64,000 nt of DNA from Modestobacter versicolor (GCF_014195485.1 NZ_JACIBU010000001.1:248001-312000); one strand, 5' to 3'. Counted from the first letter of the stretch, positions 9,673-18,855 are shown. Notes: generated by a model from the letters alone, not told the origin. Made by a program: numbers and translations.

Positions 9673-10446
9673 GTGAGTGGCTCGTCGCACGGCGGGGGGA
9701 TGACGTTCGACCGGCACATGGTGCTGGACCAGCTCGGTGGCTGGCGCGGGATGGTCGACGCCTCGCTGCCCACCATCGCCTTCATCGTCGCCAACGGCAT
9801 CGGCGGGCTGACCGTCGGCATCTGGGCGGCGGTCGCCGCGGCCGTGGTCGTCTTCCTGCTGCGCCTGGTCCGCCGGGAGAGCATCCAGCAGGCGATCAGC
9901 GGGCTGTTCGCGGTCGCGGTGGCGGTGGTGATCGCCGCCCGCACCGGGGAGGCCCGCGACTTCTTCGTCCTGGGCATCATCCGCAACGCCGGCATCGGCG
10001 TCCTGCTGCTCGGCTCGCTGCTGTTCCGCTGGCCGCTGGTCGGGGTGGTCGCCGAGTTCCTCGCGCCCAGCCACCTCGGCACGATGTCCGGCCACCGGCT
10101 GCCGTCGCTGCGCAGCCGGCTGAGGCGCGGGCCCGAGGACCAGGCCGAGGTCGAGCTGCCCGACCGCACCCCGGATGCCCCCGCCGAGCGGCACTGGCGG
10201 CAGGACCGCCGCATGCTGCGCGCCTACAGCTGGCTGACCGTGCTGTGGGGCGGGGTGTTCCTGCTGCGCGCCGTGGTGCAGTTCGTGCTCTACCGCCAGG
10301 ACGAGGTGGAGCTGCTCGGGACGTCGTCCCTGGTGCTCGGCCTGCCGCTCACCGCGGTCGAGCTGGTGATCACCCTCTGGGTGGTCGCCCGCCTGCACCG
10401 GCACCGCGCCGACGACGCGCCGGCGCAGGAGCAGCCGCCCGCCTGA
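9673..10446 (+). CDS. DUF3159 multispanning membrane protein
   Basis: A 257-residue integral membrane protein of the actinobacterial DUF3159 family (Rv2693c position). Hydrophobic segments lie around residues 30-60, 70-90, 97-120, 180-205 and 215-240. The conserved start MVLDQLGGWRGMVDASLPT precedes the first span. Loops are basic (RLVRRESIQQ), giving cytoplasmic anchors. The GTG at 9673 has a GGGGGGAG site upstream. It likely shares a transcript with the OB-fold gene and ends 8 bp from the convergent ceoC. Its biochemical function is unknown; proximity to K+ genes is a hint only. Confidence 0.9.
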   Translation: MSGSSHGGGMTFDRHMVLDQLGGWRGMVDASLPTIAFIVANGIGGLTVGIWAAVAAAVVVFLLRLVRRESIQQAISGLFAVAVAVVIAARTGEARDFFVLGIIRNAGIGVLLLGSLLFRWPLVGVVAEFLAPSHLGTMSGHRLPSLRSRLRRGPEDQAEVELPDRTPDAPAERHWRQDRRMLRAYSWLTVLWGGVFLLRAVVQFVLYRQDEVELLGTSSLVLGLPLTAVELVITLWVVARLHRHRADDAPAQEQPPA

Positions 10447-10454
10447 TCGGCGGG

Positions 10455-11123
10455 TCAGCAGCTCCCGTCCGGGCACATGATCTTCTGCAGCTGCTCCTCG
10501 ATGTCGCCGTGGGTGACGAACAGCAGCTCGTCGCCGGCCTCGAGGGGCTCGTCGGGGTCGGGGCTGATCACCCGCTCGCCGCGCAGGATCGTGGTGAGCA
10601 CGGTCTCCCGCGGCAGCGGCACGTCCCGCACCGGCCGGCCCACCCACGGGGTGTCCTCGGCCAGGGTGATCTCGACCAGGTTCGCCGCGCCCTTGCGGAA
10701 GCTCATCAGCCGGACGACGTCGCCGACGGTCACCGCCTCCTCGACCAGGGCGGCCAGCACGCGCGGGGTGGAGACGGCGACGTCGACCCCCCACGCCTCG
10801 GTGTAGAGCCACTCGTTGCGCGGGTCCTTGACCCGGGCGACGACGCGGTTGACCGCGAACTCGGTCTTGGCCAGCAGCGACACGACCAGGTTGGCCTTGT
10901 CGTCGCCGGTGGCGGCGATGACCACGTCGCAGGTGGCCAGCTGGGCCTCCTCCAGCGAGGTCACCTCGCACGCGTCGGCCTGCACCCACTCGGCGCCGGG
11001 CACCGACCGGGGTTTCACCCGGGAGCCGTTCTTCTCGATGAGCATCACGCTGTGCCCGTTGCCGAGCAGCTCGGTCGCGATCGACCGGCCGACCGCACCG
11101 GCGCCGACGATGGCCACGCGCAT
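10455..11123 (-). CDS. ceoC: TrkA/Ktr-type RCK potassium-uptake regulator, second of pair (CeoC-like)
   Basis: A 222-residue cytosolic RCK protein. The TrkA_N Rossmann domain starts VAIVGAGAVGRSIATELL (GxGxxG) and ends its second strand in LIEKN, an acidic ribose-binding residue suggesting NAD(H). The TrkA_C domain begins near residue 140 (ANLVEITLAEDTPWVGRPV). Such subunits gate K+ transporters in response to nucleotides. The ATG overlaps the upstream ceoB stop by 4 bp (ATGA), so the two are coupled and probably form a heteromer. It ends MCPDGSC, an unusual Cys-containing tail. Confidence 0.93.
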   Translation of the reverse strand: MRVAIVGAGAVGRSIATELLGNGHSVMLIEKNGSRVKPRSVPGAEWVQADACEVTSLEEAQLATCDVVIAATGDDKANLVVSLLAKTEFAVNRVVARVKDPRNEWLYTEAWGVDVAVSTPRVLAALVEEAVTVGDVVRLMSFRKGAANLVEITLAEDTPWVGRPVRDVPLPRETVLTTILRGERVISPDPDEPLEAGDELLFVTHGDIEEQLQKIMCPDGSC

Positions 11124-11791
11124 CAGTGCTTCCCTCCGGAGGGGCCCTGCTCGACGGCCTGGTGCACCCGGCCGGTGAACTCGTCGGTGGTGGCCACGAC
11201 GAGGTGGTCGCCGGTCTGCAGCACGGTGCTGGTGGTGGGCAGCTGCGCCTCGCCGAAGCGGACCAGCCACGCCACCCGGGCGCCGGAGACCGCCTCGAGC
11301 TCGGTGAGCGGCCGGCCGACCCAGCCGTCGGTCACGGTGACCCGCATCAGCAGGACCTTGCCGGTCGGCTCCCGCCAGAGCTCGCTGACCTTGACCGACA
11401 GCAGCTCGCGCAGCAGCCGGCTGACCGTCCACGGCACGGTGGCGACGCTGGGGATGCCCATCCGCTCGTAGACCTCGGCCCGCTTGGAGTCGTAGATCCG
11501 GGCGACGACGTGCTCCACGCCGAAGGTCTCCCGGGCGACCCGGGCGCTGATGATGTTGGAGTTGTCGCCGCTGCTGACCGCGGCGAAGGCGCCCGCGGTG
11601 TCGATGCCGGCGTCCAGCAGGGTCTGCCGGTCGAAGCCGAGCCCGGTGATCTGGCGGCCGGCGAACTCCGGGCCGAGGCGGCGGAAGGCCTCCGGGTCCT
11701 GGTCGATCACCGCGACGCTGTGCCCGATGGCCTCGAGCCGCCGGGCGATCGCCGAGCCGACGCGGCCGCAGCCCATCACGACCACGTGCAC
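11123..11791 (-). CDS. ceoB: TrkA/Ktr-type RCK potassium-uptake regulator, first of pair (CeoB-like)
   Basis: A 222-residue RCK protein, the partner of ceoC. The N-terminal GCGRVGSAIARRLEAIGH is the dinucleotide loop, with VIDQDPEAF supplying the acidic NAD(H)-selecting residue. SSGDNSNIISARVARE follows the family pattern. The TrkA_C domain starts near GKVLLMRVTVTDGWVGRPL. The GTG at 11789-11791 is preceded by AGGGTGGGACAAG. It is divergent from the KimA-like permease gene (start 11983), a layout shared with M. tuberculosis Rv2690c-Rv2692. Confidence 0.93.
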   Translation of the reverse strand: MHVVVMGCGRVGSAIARRLEAIGHSVAVIDQDPEAFRRLGPEFAGRQITGLGFDRQTLLDAGIDTAGAFAAVSSGDNSNIISARVARETFGVEHVVARIYDSKRAEVYERMGIPSVATVPWTVSRLLRELLSVKVSELWREPTGKVLLMRVTVTDGWVGRPLTELEAVSGARVAWLVRFGEAQLPTTSTVLQTGDHLVVATTDEFTGRVHQAVEQGPSGGKH

Positions 11792-11970
11792 CTTGTCCCA
11801 CCCTGTCTGCTCGCCAGTCCTGCAAGCGCTCGCCGTCCCCGCGGACGGCGGGGGCGTACAGCGCGCGAACGTACACCCGACGGGTGGCGCCGGGGCGTCG
11901 TCCCACCCCGTCCGGGGGCCCCGGCGGGTGAGGTCGCCCCGGGGCGGCGCACCGGGGCCTCCGACGTCCG

Positions 11971-11976
11971 TACGAT
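11971..11976 (+). promoter_or_regulatory. Leaderless -10 of the KimA-like permease gene
   Basis: TACGAT ends 6 nt before the GTG at 11983; there is no ribosome site. Confidence 0.65.
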
Positions 11977-11982
11977 CGCCGC

Positions 11983-14019
11983 GTGCCGACCCTGTCCGAC
12001 CTCGGACAACTCCCGAAAAGGCTCGTCCTCGGACGGCCGGTCCGCAGCGACCGCATGGGCGAGTCGTTGCTGCCCAAGCACCTCGCGCTGCCGATCTTCG
12101 CCAGCGACCCGCTCTCCTCCGTCGCCTACGCGACCCAGGAGATCCTCATCTTCCTGACCCTGGCCGGGACGTCGTTCCTGTTCCTGACGCCGTGGCTGGC
12201 CGCGGTCGTGGTCCTCCTGCTCACCGTGGTGGTGCTGTCCTACCGCCAGGTGGTGCACGCCTACCCCTCGGGCGGCGGCGACTACGAGGTCGCGATGAAG
12301 AACCACGGGCAGTTCGCCGGCCTGGTCGTGGCCAGCGCGCTGCTCACCGACTACGTGCTCACCGTGGCCGTGTCGGTCAGCTCCGGCACCGACAACATCA
12401 TCTCGGCGTTCCCCGGTCTCGACGAGCACCGGGTGCTGATCTCCGTCGTGCTGGTCGCCGTCCTGGTGGCGATGAACCTGCGCGGGGTGCGGGAGTCGGG
12501 CCGGACCTTCGCCGTCCCGACGTACGCGTTCATCGCCTGCATCATGGTGATGATCGTCACCGGGCTGATCCGGGAGCTGGTCGTCGACAGCCCGGTGGTC
12601 GCCGAGAGCGCGCAGTACGGCATCACCCCCGAACCGGGGTACGAGAACGTCACCGGGCTCGCGCTGATCTTCTTCGTGCTCCGCGCGTTCGCCTCCGGGT
12701 GCACCGCGCTGACCGGCGTGGAGGCCATCGCCAACGGCGTCCCGGCGTTCCGGCCGCCGAAGAGCAAGAACGCGGCCACCACGCTGGCGCTGATGGGCGG
12801 CATCGCCGCCACCATGTTCGCCGGGGTCACCGCGCTGGCCCTGATGTCGGACGTCAAGTACGTGGAGAACACCTGCGACCTCGAGGGCTTCGCCAACTGC
12901 GAGACCGAACCGCAGCGCACCGTCATCGCCCAGGTGGCCGCGGCGGTCTTCGGCGGGTCGGACTCGCTGGGCTTCTTCTTCGTGCAGGCCGCGACGGCCC
13001 TCGTGCTGATCCTGGCCGCCAACACCGCCTTCAACGGCTTCCCGCTGCTGGGCTCGGTGCTGGCCCAGGACCGGTACATGCCCCGCCAGCTGCACACCCG
13101 CGGCGACAAGCTGGTCTACAGCAACGGCATCCTGCTGCTCGCCGGCTTCGCCATCCTGCTGCTGGTCGTCTTCGACGCCGACTCGACCCAGCTGATCCAG
13201 ATGTACATCGTCGGCGTCTTCACCAGCTTCTCGATCGGCCAGTGGGGCATGGTGCGGCACTGGAACCGCGAGCTGCGGACCCAGACCGATCCCGCGGTGC
13301 GCGGCCGGATGCAGCGGTCCCGGGTGATCAACGCGATCGGCGGCACGCTCACCACCGTCGTCCTGGCCATCGTGGTGGTCACCAAGTTCACCGGCGGTGC
13401 CTGGATCGTCATCGCCGCCATGCCGGTGATCTTCCTGCTGATGCGCTCGATCAACCGGCACTACTCCAACGTCGCCCGCCAGCTGGTGCCCGACAGCGAC
13501 GTGCGGATGAAGCCCAGCAAGGTGCACGCGGTCGTGCTGGTCTCCAAGGTGCACAAGCCCACGCTGCGGGCGCTGGCGTTCGCCCGGGCCACCCGGCCCG
13601 ACGTGCTGACCGCGCTGACGGTCAGCGTGGACGACGATGAGACCCGCGCGCTGCAGGCCGACTGGGAGCGCTACGACATCCCGGTGCCGCTGACCGTGGT
13701 CGAGTCGCCCTACCGGGAGATCACCCGCCCGGTGCTGGACTTCGTCCGGGACATCCGCCGCTCCAGCCCGCGCGAGCTGGTCGTCGTCTTCGTGCCGCAG
13801 TACGTCGTCGGGCACTGGTGGGAGAACCTGCTGCACAACCAGAGCGCCCTGCGGCTGCGCACCCGGCTGCAGTTCCAGCCCGGCGTGATGATCACCAGCG
13901 TGCCGTGGCAGCTGGAGAGCTCGCTGGACCGCGAGCCCAAGCTGGACGGCGCGGGCCCGGCCCCGGGCGACCTGCGCCGCGGCCTGACCGACGACGTCGA
14001 GCAGACGCCGTATGGATGA
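11983..14019 (+). CDS. APC-superfamily permease, KimA-like potassium transporter
   Basis: A 678-residue membrane protein with about 12 transmembrane segments in residues 50-480 and a cytosolic C-terminal domain of about 190 residues. By memory it parallels Bacillus subtilis KimA, a high-affinity K+/H+ symporter, in several blocks: SYRQVVHAYPSGGGDYEVA, then DYVLTVAVSVSSGTD, then SGCTALTGVEAIANGVPAF, then LAANTAFNGFPLL. The tail segment ends in HNQSALRLRTRL. It lies divergent from two RCK regulators, which supports K+ transport over amino acid transport. It ends in the palindromic element at 14021. Family assignment is strong; K+ as substrate is an inference. Confidence 0.9.
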   Translation: MPTLSDLGQLPKRLVLGRPVRSDRMGESLLPKHLALPIFASDPLSSVAYATQEILIFLTLAGTSFLFLTPWLAAVVVLLLTVVVLSYRQVVHAYPSGGGDYEVAMKNHGQFAGLVVASALLTDYVLTVAVSVSSGTDNIISAFPGLDEHRVLISVVLVAVLVAMNLRGVRESGRTFAVPTYAFIACIMVMIVTGLIRELVVDSPVVAESAQYGITPEPGYENVTGLALIFFVLRAFASGCTALTGVEAIANGVPAFRPPKSKNAATTLALMGGIAATMFAGVTALALMSDVKYVENTCDLEGFANCETEPQRTVIAQVAAAVFGGSDSLGFFFVQAATALVLILAANTAFNGFPLLGSVLAQDRYMPRQLHTRGDKLVYSNGILLLAGFAILLLVVFDADSTQLIQMYIVGVFTSFSIGQWGMVRHWNRELRTQTDPAVRGRMQRSRVINAIGGTLTTVVLAIVVVTKFTGGAWIVIAAMPVIFLLMRSINRHYSNVARQLVPDSDVRMKPSKVHAVVLVSKVHKPTLRALAFARATRPDVLTALTVSVDDDETRALQADWERYDIPVPLTVVESPYREITRPVLDFVRDIRRSSPRELVVVFVPQYVVGHWWENLLHNQSALRLRTRLQFQPGVMITSVPWQLESSLDREPKLDGAGPAPGDLRRGLTDDVEQTPYG

Positions 14020-14020
14020 A

Positions 14021-14077
14021 GGACCTCGCCGCCCCCCACCACTCGCAGGCTCGCGGCGGGACCCTGCGGCGAGGCCG
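14021..14077 (+). terminator. 57-bp double-stem palindromic element, copy B
   Basis: Starts 2 nt after the KimA-like gene stop. The outer 8-bp stem (14024-14031 with 14067-14074) is perfect but differs from copy A by three compensatory base pairs. The inner stem (14035-14042 with 14053-14060) pairs at 6 of 8 positions. Confidence 0.8.
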
Positions 14078-14137
14078 AGGAGCCGACGGCGACCGCAGGC
14101 GGACAAGGGTGCGGGTTGGGAGGGTCGGCGGTTCGAG

Positions 14138-15340
14138 GTGACCGTCGGGCCGGTGGCCCACGGCGGGCACTGCGTCGCGCGGCACGAGGGCCGGGTGGTC
14201 TTCGTCCGGCACGCGCTGCCCGGCGAGCGCGTGGTCGTGCAGGTGACCGAGGACAGGCACGCGCGGTTCTGCCGCGCGGACGCCGTCGAGGTGCTCGAGG
14301 CTGCCGCGGACCGGGTCGAGCGGCCCTGCCCGTACAGCGGCCCGGGCCGGTGCGGCGGCTGCGACTGGCAGCACGTCAGCCACGAGGGGCAGCTGGCGCT
14401 CAAGGCCGACGTCGTCCGGGAGCAGCTGTCCCGGCTGGCCGGGCTGGACCTGCCGGTGGAGGTCGAGGCGCTGCCCGGCGGGCCGCTGCGCTGGCGGTCG
14501 CGGGGCCGGTTCGCCGTCGAGCGCACCGGGGAGCCGGGGCTGCGCCGGCACCGCTCGCACGACGTCGTGGTGCTCGACGACTGCCCGATCACCGTCGAGC
14601 CCGCCGCGCAGGCGGTGCTGGCCCGCCGCTGGCTGGACGCCGGTGCCGTGGACGTCGCGATCGACTCCGCCGGCGTCGTGACGACGACGGCGCTCGACCG
14701 CAGGGGCCGCGCCCAGGAGACCCAGGTGCTGCGGCCGGGCGCCGACGTGCCGGAGGAACCGGCCGGCCGGGCGCTGCGCTCGGCCGGCGGCCGCGACTGG
14801 GAGGTCGAGGGCACCGGGTTCTGGCAGGTGCACCCGGCCGCCGCCGACGCACTGGTGGGCGCGGTCGCCGCGTTCGCGGCCGTGCAGCCGGGGGAGACGG
14901 TGCTCGACCTCTACGCCGGGGCCGGCCTGTTCGGCGGTGCGCTCGCCCCCGGGGTGGGTGCCGGCGGCCGGGTGGTCTGCGTGGAGTCCGACGCCGCGGC
15001 GTGCGCCGCCGCGGACGCCAACCTGGCCGACCTGCCGCAGGCCGAGGTCTGGCAGGGCGACGTCGACGCACCGGGGCTCACCGAGCTGCTCGGCGACCTG
15101 GGCCGCCCGGACGTCGTCGTGCTCGACCCGCCGCGGGCCGGGGCCGGCCCGGAGGCGAGCCGGGTGATCGCCGGCGCCGCGCCGCGGGCGGTGGTCTACG
15201 TGGCCTGCGACCCGGCGTCGCTGGCCCGCGACGTCGCGGCGTTCGCCCAGGCCGGCTACCGGCTGGCGGAGCTGCGGGCCTTCGACTGCTTCCCGATGAC
15301 CGCCCACGTGGAGTGCGTCGCGCTGCTCGTGCCCGCCTGA
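14138..15340 (+). CDS. Class I SAM-dependent RNA methyltransferase with TRAM domain (TrmA/RlmC/RlmD-like)
   Basis: A 400-residue RNA m5U-type methyltransferase. A TRAM domain covers residues 1-60 (VTVGPVAHGGHCVARHEGR). Cys residues for a [4Fe-4S] cluster lie in CPYSGPGRCGGCDWQ. The SAM-binding motif is TVLDLYAGAGLFGG, then DPPRAGAG. The catalytic Cys segment is YVACDPASLARD, and the end has FDCFPMTAHVECVALL. The GTG at 14138 starts just before the TRAM domain. An ATG at 14012, overlapping the previous stop, is open too but would translate the palindromic element. The target RNA base is unknown. It corresponds to Rv2689c. Confidence 0.9.
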   Translation: MTVGPVAHGGHCVARHEGRVVFVRHALPGERVVVQVTEDRHARFCRADAVEVLEAAADRVERPCPYSGPGRCGGCDWQHVSHEGQLALKADVVREQLSRLAGLDLPVEVEALPGGPLRWRSRGRFAVERTGEPGLRRHRSHDVVVLDDCPITVEPAAQAVLARRWLDAGAVDVAIDSAGVVTTTALDRRGRAQETQVLRPGADVPEEPAGRALRSAGGRDWEVEGTGFWQVHPAAADALVGAVAAFAAVQPGETVLDLYAGAGLFGGALAPGVGAGGRVVCVESDAAACAAADANLADLPQAEVWQGDVDAPGLTELLGDLGRPDVVVLDPPRAGAGPEASRVIAGAAPRAVVYVACDPASLARDVAAFAQAGYRLAELRAFDCFPMTAHVECVALLVPA

Positions 15341-15341
15341 C

Positions 15342-15995
15342 CTACCGCCGGACGGCGAGCAGGTAGGCCTGGCGGCTCTTCTCGTACGGGCTGCCGTCGG
15401 GCTCGCGCAGCACCCGGACCTGCACGCCGAACCCGGCCCTGGCGAGCTGCCGCTCCACCCGGTCGGGGTCCAGCCGCCACGTGCGCAGCGAGATCTCGTG
15501 GCCGTAGCCCTGCCGGTGGTGCACCGGGACGTCGTCGCCGGCCTGGAACGCGGTGAGCAGCGGTGCCCCGGGCCGCAGCACCCGGGCCAGCTCGGCGATC
15601 ACGGCCGGCTGGTGCTCGGGCGGGGTGTGGATCAGCGAGTACCAGGCGAGCGCCCCGGCCAGCCCGGCGTCGGGCAGGTCCAGCGCGGTCAGCGACCCGA
15701 CCTGGAACCGCAGCCGCGGGTGGCGCTGCCGCGCGACCTCGACCATGCCGGGGGAGAGGTCCACGCCGAACGCGTCCAGCCCGAGGCCGGCGAGGTGGGT
15801 GGTGAGCCGGCCCGGCCCGCAGCCCAGGTCGCCGACCGGACCTCCCGCGCCGGCCAGCACCTGCTCGGCGAAGACGCCCAGCAGCGCCCGGTCCATCGGG
15901 CTCGCCGCGAGGGCGGGTTCGACGAGCTCGGCGTAGGAGGCGGCCACCGTGTCGTAGGCGGCCCGGGTCTCGGTGAGGTGGTCGGGGTCGGTCAC
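15342..15995 (-). CDS. Class I SAM-dependent methyltransferase
   Basis: A 217-residue Methyltransf_11/25-type enzyme. The start DTVAASYAELVEPAL is a common N-terminal helix. Motif I is GDLGCGPGRLTTHL, the acidic post-I residue is FGVDLSPGMVEVAR, and the post-motif is WYSLIHTPPEHQPAVIAELARVLRPG. The acceptor substrate cannot be predicted; this broad family methylates small molecules. The GTG at 15993-15995 has TAGCCT 7 nt upstream. The stop lies 1 nt from the convergent TrmA-like gene, with no room for a terminator. Confidence 0.9.
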   Translation of the reverse strand: MTDPDHLTETRAAYDTVAASYAELVEPALAASPMDRALLGVFAEQVLAGAGGPVGDLGCGPGRLTTHLAGLGLDAFGVDLSPGMVEVARQRHPRLRFQVGSLTALDLPDAGLAGALAWYSLIHTPPEHQPAVIAELARVLRPGAPLLTAFQAGDDVPVHHRQGYGHEISLRTWRLDPDRVERQLARAGFGVQVRVLREPDGSPYEKSRQAYLLAVRR

Positions 15996-16002
15996 CCGCG
16001 GC

Positions 16003-16008
16003 AGGCTA
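16003..16008 (-). promoter_or_regulatory. Leaderless -10 of the methyltransferase gene
   Basis: Minus-strand TAGCCT ends 7 nt before the GTG at 15995. Confidence 0.6.
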
Positions 16009-16079
16009 CGGCCGGGCACCGACAGGTCACGCTTCGAACACACGTGCGATCCGAGGTCGAGGTGTCGCGCACCGGGCCG

Positions 16080-16085
16080 CACACT
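16080..16085 (+). promoter_or_regulatory. Leaderless-type -10 of the small gene at 16092
   Basis: CACACT ends 6 nt before the GTG at 16092. Confidence 0.4.
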
Positions 16086-16091
16086 GACCGG

Positions 16092-16460
16092 GTGGACGTC
16101 GCACTGCCGCCGGGCTGGCCGGACGAGGTGGCACCGCCCGGCGCCCCCGACTGGGAGCGCACGGCGGTCGCGTGGCTGTACGACCTGGTGCCGCACGACT
16201 ACCGGGCGCACGAGGTGCTGCGGCGGTACCCGGTGCTGCTGGCCCGGTTCGCCGCCGACCACGTCGCCGCCGGCCTCGAGGCGGCGCGCGCCGGCTGGCG
16301 CACGGTGCGCGTCGAGCTCGCCGACCAGCTGCCCGCCGACGCCATGGAGGCGGCCATCAACGCCTACGAGCGCGAGGGTGCCCGGCTGACCCGGGCGGCC
16401 CGCGGGGTCGAGGTCGTCGCCGGGGCGCTGCGCGGCGAGCGGTGGGTGCCCCGGCTCTGA
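16092..16460 (+). CDS. Small hypothetical protein
   Basis: A 122-residue soluble protein of unknown function. It is helical, with conserved-looking stretches TAVAWLYDLVPHDYRAHEVL and RFAADHVAAGLEAARAGWR and no membrane segment. Codon use is gene-like (third positions nearly all G or C) and no competing gene lies on the other strand. The GTG follows a CACACT -10-like hexamer by 6 nt. It stands between the methyltransferase gene and dxs, in the same direction as dxs. Several actinobacteria carry similar short proteins here, but I cannot name a family. Confidence 0.8.
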   Translation: MDVALPPGWPDEVAPPGAPDWERTAVAWLYDLVPHDYRAHEVLRRYPVLLARFAADHVAAGLEAARAGWRTVRVELADQLPADAMEAAINAYEREGARLTRAARGVEVVAGALRGERWVPRL

Positions 16461-16565
16461 GGTGCTCCCGCTCACCGGGCGGCTCGCCGGTTCGCAGTTA
16501 CAGTGGGACCCCCACCGGTTGCGCCCCACCGGACGCCGCCGACGTCGAGAGGACCCTGCCCCGTC

Positions 16566-18488
16566 GTGTCGTTGCTCCGCTCGCTGACCGGGCCCGATGA
16601 CCTCCGGGCGCTGCGGCCCGACCAGCTCCCCGTGCTGGCCGCGGAGATCCGCGACGCCCTGGTCACCAGCGTCGCCAAGACCGGTGGCCACCTCGGGCCG
16701 AACCTGGGCGCGGTCGAGCTGACCATCGCGCTGCACCGGGTCTTCCACTCCCCGCGCGAGCCCATCGTGTTCGACACCGGCCACCAGGCCTACGTGCACA
16801 AGCTGCTCACCGGCCGGCTGGAGGGCTTCACCCAGCTCCGCCAGCGCGGTGGCCTGTCCGGCTACCCCAGCCGCACCGAGAGCGAGCACGACTGGGTCGA
16901 GAACAGCCACGCGTCCACCTCGCTGTCCTACGCCGACGGGCTGGCCAAGGCCTTCGCCGTCCGCGGCGACTCCCGCCCGGTGGTCGCGGTCATCGGCGAC
17001 GGTGCGCTCACCGGCGGCATGGCCTGGGAGGCGCTGAACAACATCGCCGCCGCCCAGGACCGCCCCGTGGTGATCGTCGTCAACGACAACGGCCGCTCGT
17101 ACTCGCCGACCATCGGCGGGGTCGCCGACGCGCTGGCCACCCTGCGGCTGCGCCCGGGCTACGAGGAGGCGCTGGCCGCCGTCCGGCAGGCGCTGCACAA
17201 GGCGCCCGTCGTCGGCACCAAGCTCTACGACGCGCTGCACGCCATCAAGAAGGGCCTCAAGGACGTCCTGGCGCCGCAGGGCATGTTCGAGGACCTCGGC
17301 ATGAAGTACGTCGGCCCGGTCGACGGCCACGACGTCGAGATGATGGAGTCCGCGCTCCGCCGGGCCCGCTCGTTCGGCGGCCCGGTGATCGTGCACGCCG
17401 TCACCACCAAGGGCTTCGGCTACCCGCCGGCGGAGACCGACACCATCGACGCCTGGCACTCCACCGGCGTCTTCGAGCCCGACAGCGGGCTCTCCTCGGC
17501 GGCCGCCGGGCCCGAGTGGACCGACGTCTTCTCCGACGAGCTGGTGCGGATCGGCACCGAGCGGTCCGACGTCGTGGCCATCACCGCGGCGATGCTGCAC
17601 CCGACCGGCCTGGCCTCCTTCGCCGAGCGCTTCCCGGAGCGCACCTACGACGTCGGCATCGCCGAGCAGCACGCGCTGACCTCCGCGGCCGGTCTGGCGA
17701 TGGCCGGGCTGCACCCCGTCGTCGCCGTCTACTCGACCTTCCTCAACCGCGCCTTCGACCAGCTGCTGATGGACGTCGCGCTGCACCGCCAGCCGGTCAC
17801 CGTGGTGCTCGACCGTGCGGGGGTCACCGGCTCCGACGGCGCCTCGCACAACGGCATGTGGGACATGTCCATCTGCTCCGTCGTCCCCGGCCTGCAGCTG
17901 GCCGCGCCGCGCGACGAGCCGACGCTGCGCGAGGCGCTGCGCGAGGCCGTCGCGGTCACCGACGGCCCCACCGTCGTCCGCTTCCCCAAGGGCGCGCTGC
18001 CGGTCGAGGTGCCCGCCCTGGAGCGGCGCGGGCCGGTCGACGTGCTGCGCCGCGGGGCCACCCCGGAGGTCCTGCTCGTCGCCGTCGGCTCGCTGGTGCC
18101 GCTGTGCCTGGCGGTCGCCGAGCGGGCGGCCGACCACGGCATCGAGGTCACCGTCGTCGACCCGCGCTGGGTGCTGCCCGTCTCGCCCGAGCTGGTCGCG
18201 ATGGCGGCCGAGCACCGGCTGGTGGTCACCGTCGAGGACGGCGGCCGGGCCGGGGGCGTCGGGACGACGCTCTCCCAGGCGCTGCAGGACACCGACTGCG
18301 ACGTGCCGGTGCGCACCCTCGGGCTGCCGCAGCGGTTCTTCGACCACGGCAGCCGCGGTCAGGTGCTCGCCGACGCCGGCCTCACCGAGCAGGACGTCGC
18401 CCGCCGGATCGTCGAGTGGGCGGCCCGGGTCGCCGACCGCGCACCCGAGCCGGCGGAGGCACCCGAGCGGGCCGAAGGTCAGCAGTGA
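16566..18488 (+). CDS. dxs: 1-deoxy-D-xylulose-5-phosphate synthase
   Basis: A 640-residue thiamine-diphosphate enzyme joining pyruvate and glyceraldehyde 3-phosphate, the first step of the MEP isoprenoid pathway. The N-terminal ThDP domain has [11 protein letters not shown] and the [16 protein letters not shown] metal/ThDP motif with downstream VNDN. The Pyr domain has [18 protein letters not shown] with the catalytic Glu. [19 protein letters not shown] follows. A transketolase C domain ends the protein. The GTG at 16566 has AGAGGACC about 10 nt upstream. A TTACAG-like -10 near 16498-16503 probably drives it. Overlaps the next gene by 4 bp. Confidence 0.97.
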   Translation: MSLLRSLTGPDDLRALRPDQLPVLAAEIRDALVTSVAKTGGHLGPNLGAVELTIALHRVFHSPREPIVFDTGHQAYVHKLLTGRLEGFTQLRQRGGLSGYPSRTESEHDWVENSHASTSLSYADGLAKAFAVRGDSRPVVAVIGDGALTGGMAWEALNNIAAAQDRPVVIVVNDNGRSYSPTIGGVADALATLRLRPGYEEALAAVRQALHKAPVVGTKLYDALHAIKKGLKDVLAPQGMFEDLGMKYVGPVDGHDVEMMESALRRARSFGGPVIVHAVTTKGFGYPPAETDTIDAWHSTGVFEPDSGLSSAAAGPEWTDVFSDELVRIGTERSDVVAITAAMLHPTGLASFAERFPERTYDVGIAEQHALTSAAGLAMAGLHPVVAVYSTFLNRAFDQLLMDVALHRQPVTVVLDRAGVTGSDGASHNGMWDMSICSVVPGLQLAAPRDEPTLREALREAVAVTDGPTVVRFPKGALPVEVPALERRGPVDVLRRGATPEVLLVAVGSLVPLCLAVAERAADHGIEVTVVDPRWVLPVSPELVAMAAEHRLVVTVEDGGRAGGVGTTLSQALQDTDCDVPVRTLGLPQRFFDHGSRGQVLADAGLTEQDVARRIVEWAARVADRAPEPAEAPERAEGQQ

Positions 18489-18775
18489 GCGGCACGGTGA
18501 TCGCCGAGATCCAGGTCGCGCCGTCACCGCCGGGTACGCCCGAGGACCCGCACGCCTTCGTCGAGGCCGCGATCGCGGTCATCCAGGCGTCGGGGCTGCG
18601 CTACGAGGTCGGCGCCCTCGGCACGACGCTGGAGGGCGACGCGGACGCCGTGTGGGCCACCCTGCGCGCCGCGCACGAGGCGATGGTGGCCGCGGGTGCC
18701 ACCGGCGGCATCTCGCACGTGAAGATCGCGACGGTCGCCCGGACGATGGACAGCCTCACCCGCAAGTTCCGCTGA
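18485..18775 (+). CDS. MTH1187/YkoF-type thiamine-binding protein
   Basis: A 96-residue ferredoxin-like-fold protein of the MTH1187 (DUF77) family, often described as thiamine- or pyrimidine-binding. Motifs are [14 protein letters not shown] at the start, then [25 protein letters not shown], split here, and [18 protein letters not shown] at the end. The GTG overlaps the dxs stop by 4 bp, so it is coupled to a ThDP enzyme, which fits a role in thiamine handling but is circumstantial. Ends before the 17-bp convergent hairpin at 18795. Confidence 0.87.
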   Translation: MSGTVIAEIQVAPSPPGTPEDPHAFVEAAIAVIQASGLRYEVGALGTTLEGDADAVWATLRAAHEAMVAAGATGGISHVKIATVARTMDSLTRKFR

Positions 18776-18794
18776 ACCCGGCCGCCCCCACCGC

Positions 18795-18836
18795 CCGGCC
18801 GCCGACCTCGCGCTGAGGTGCGAGGTCGGCGGCCGG
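18795..18836. terminator. Perfect 17-bp hairpin between convergent genes
   Basis: 18795-18811 pairs perfectly with 18820-18836 around an 8-nt loop, serving both the thiamine-binding gene and fadB. A third copy of the right-arm word GAGGTCGGCGGCCG follows at 18842-18855. Confidence 0.8.
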
Positions 18837-18855
18837 TGGGTGAGGTCGGCGGCCG

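Noticed and set aside
14012-14137. ATG 14012 as start of the TrmA-like gene
   Set aside because: It would translate the 57-bp palindrome and 42 low-complexity residues before the TRAM domain. Kept only as an alternative.
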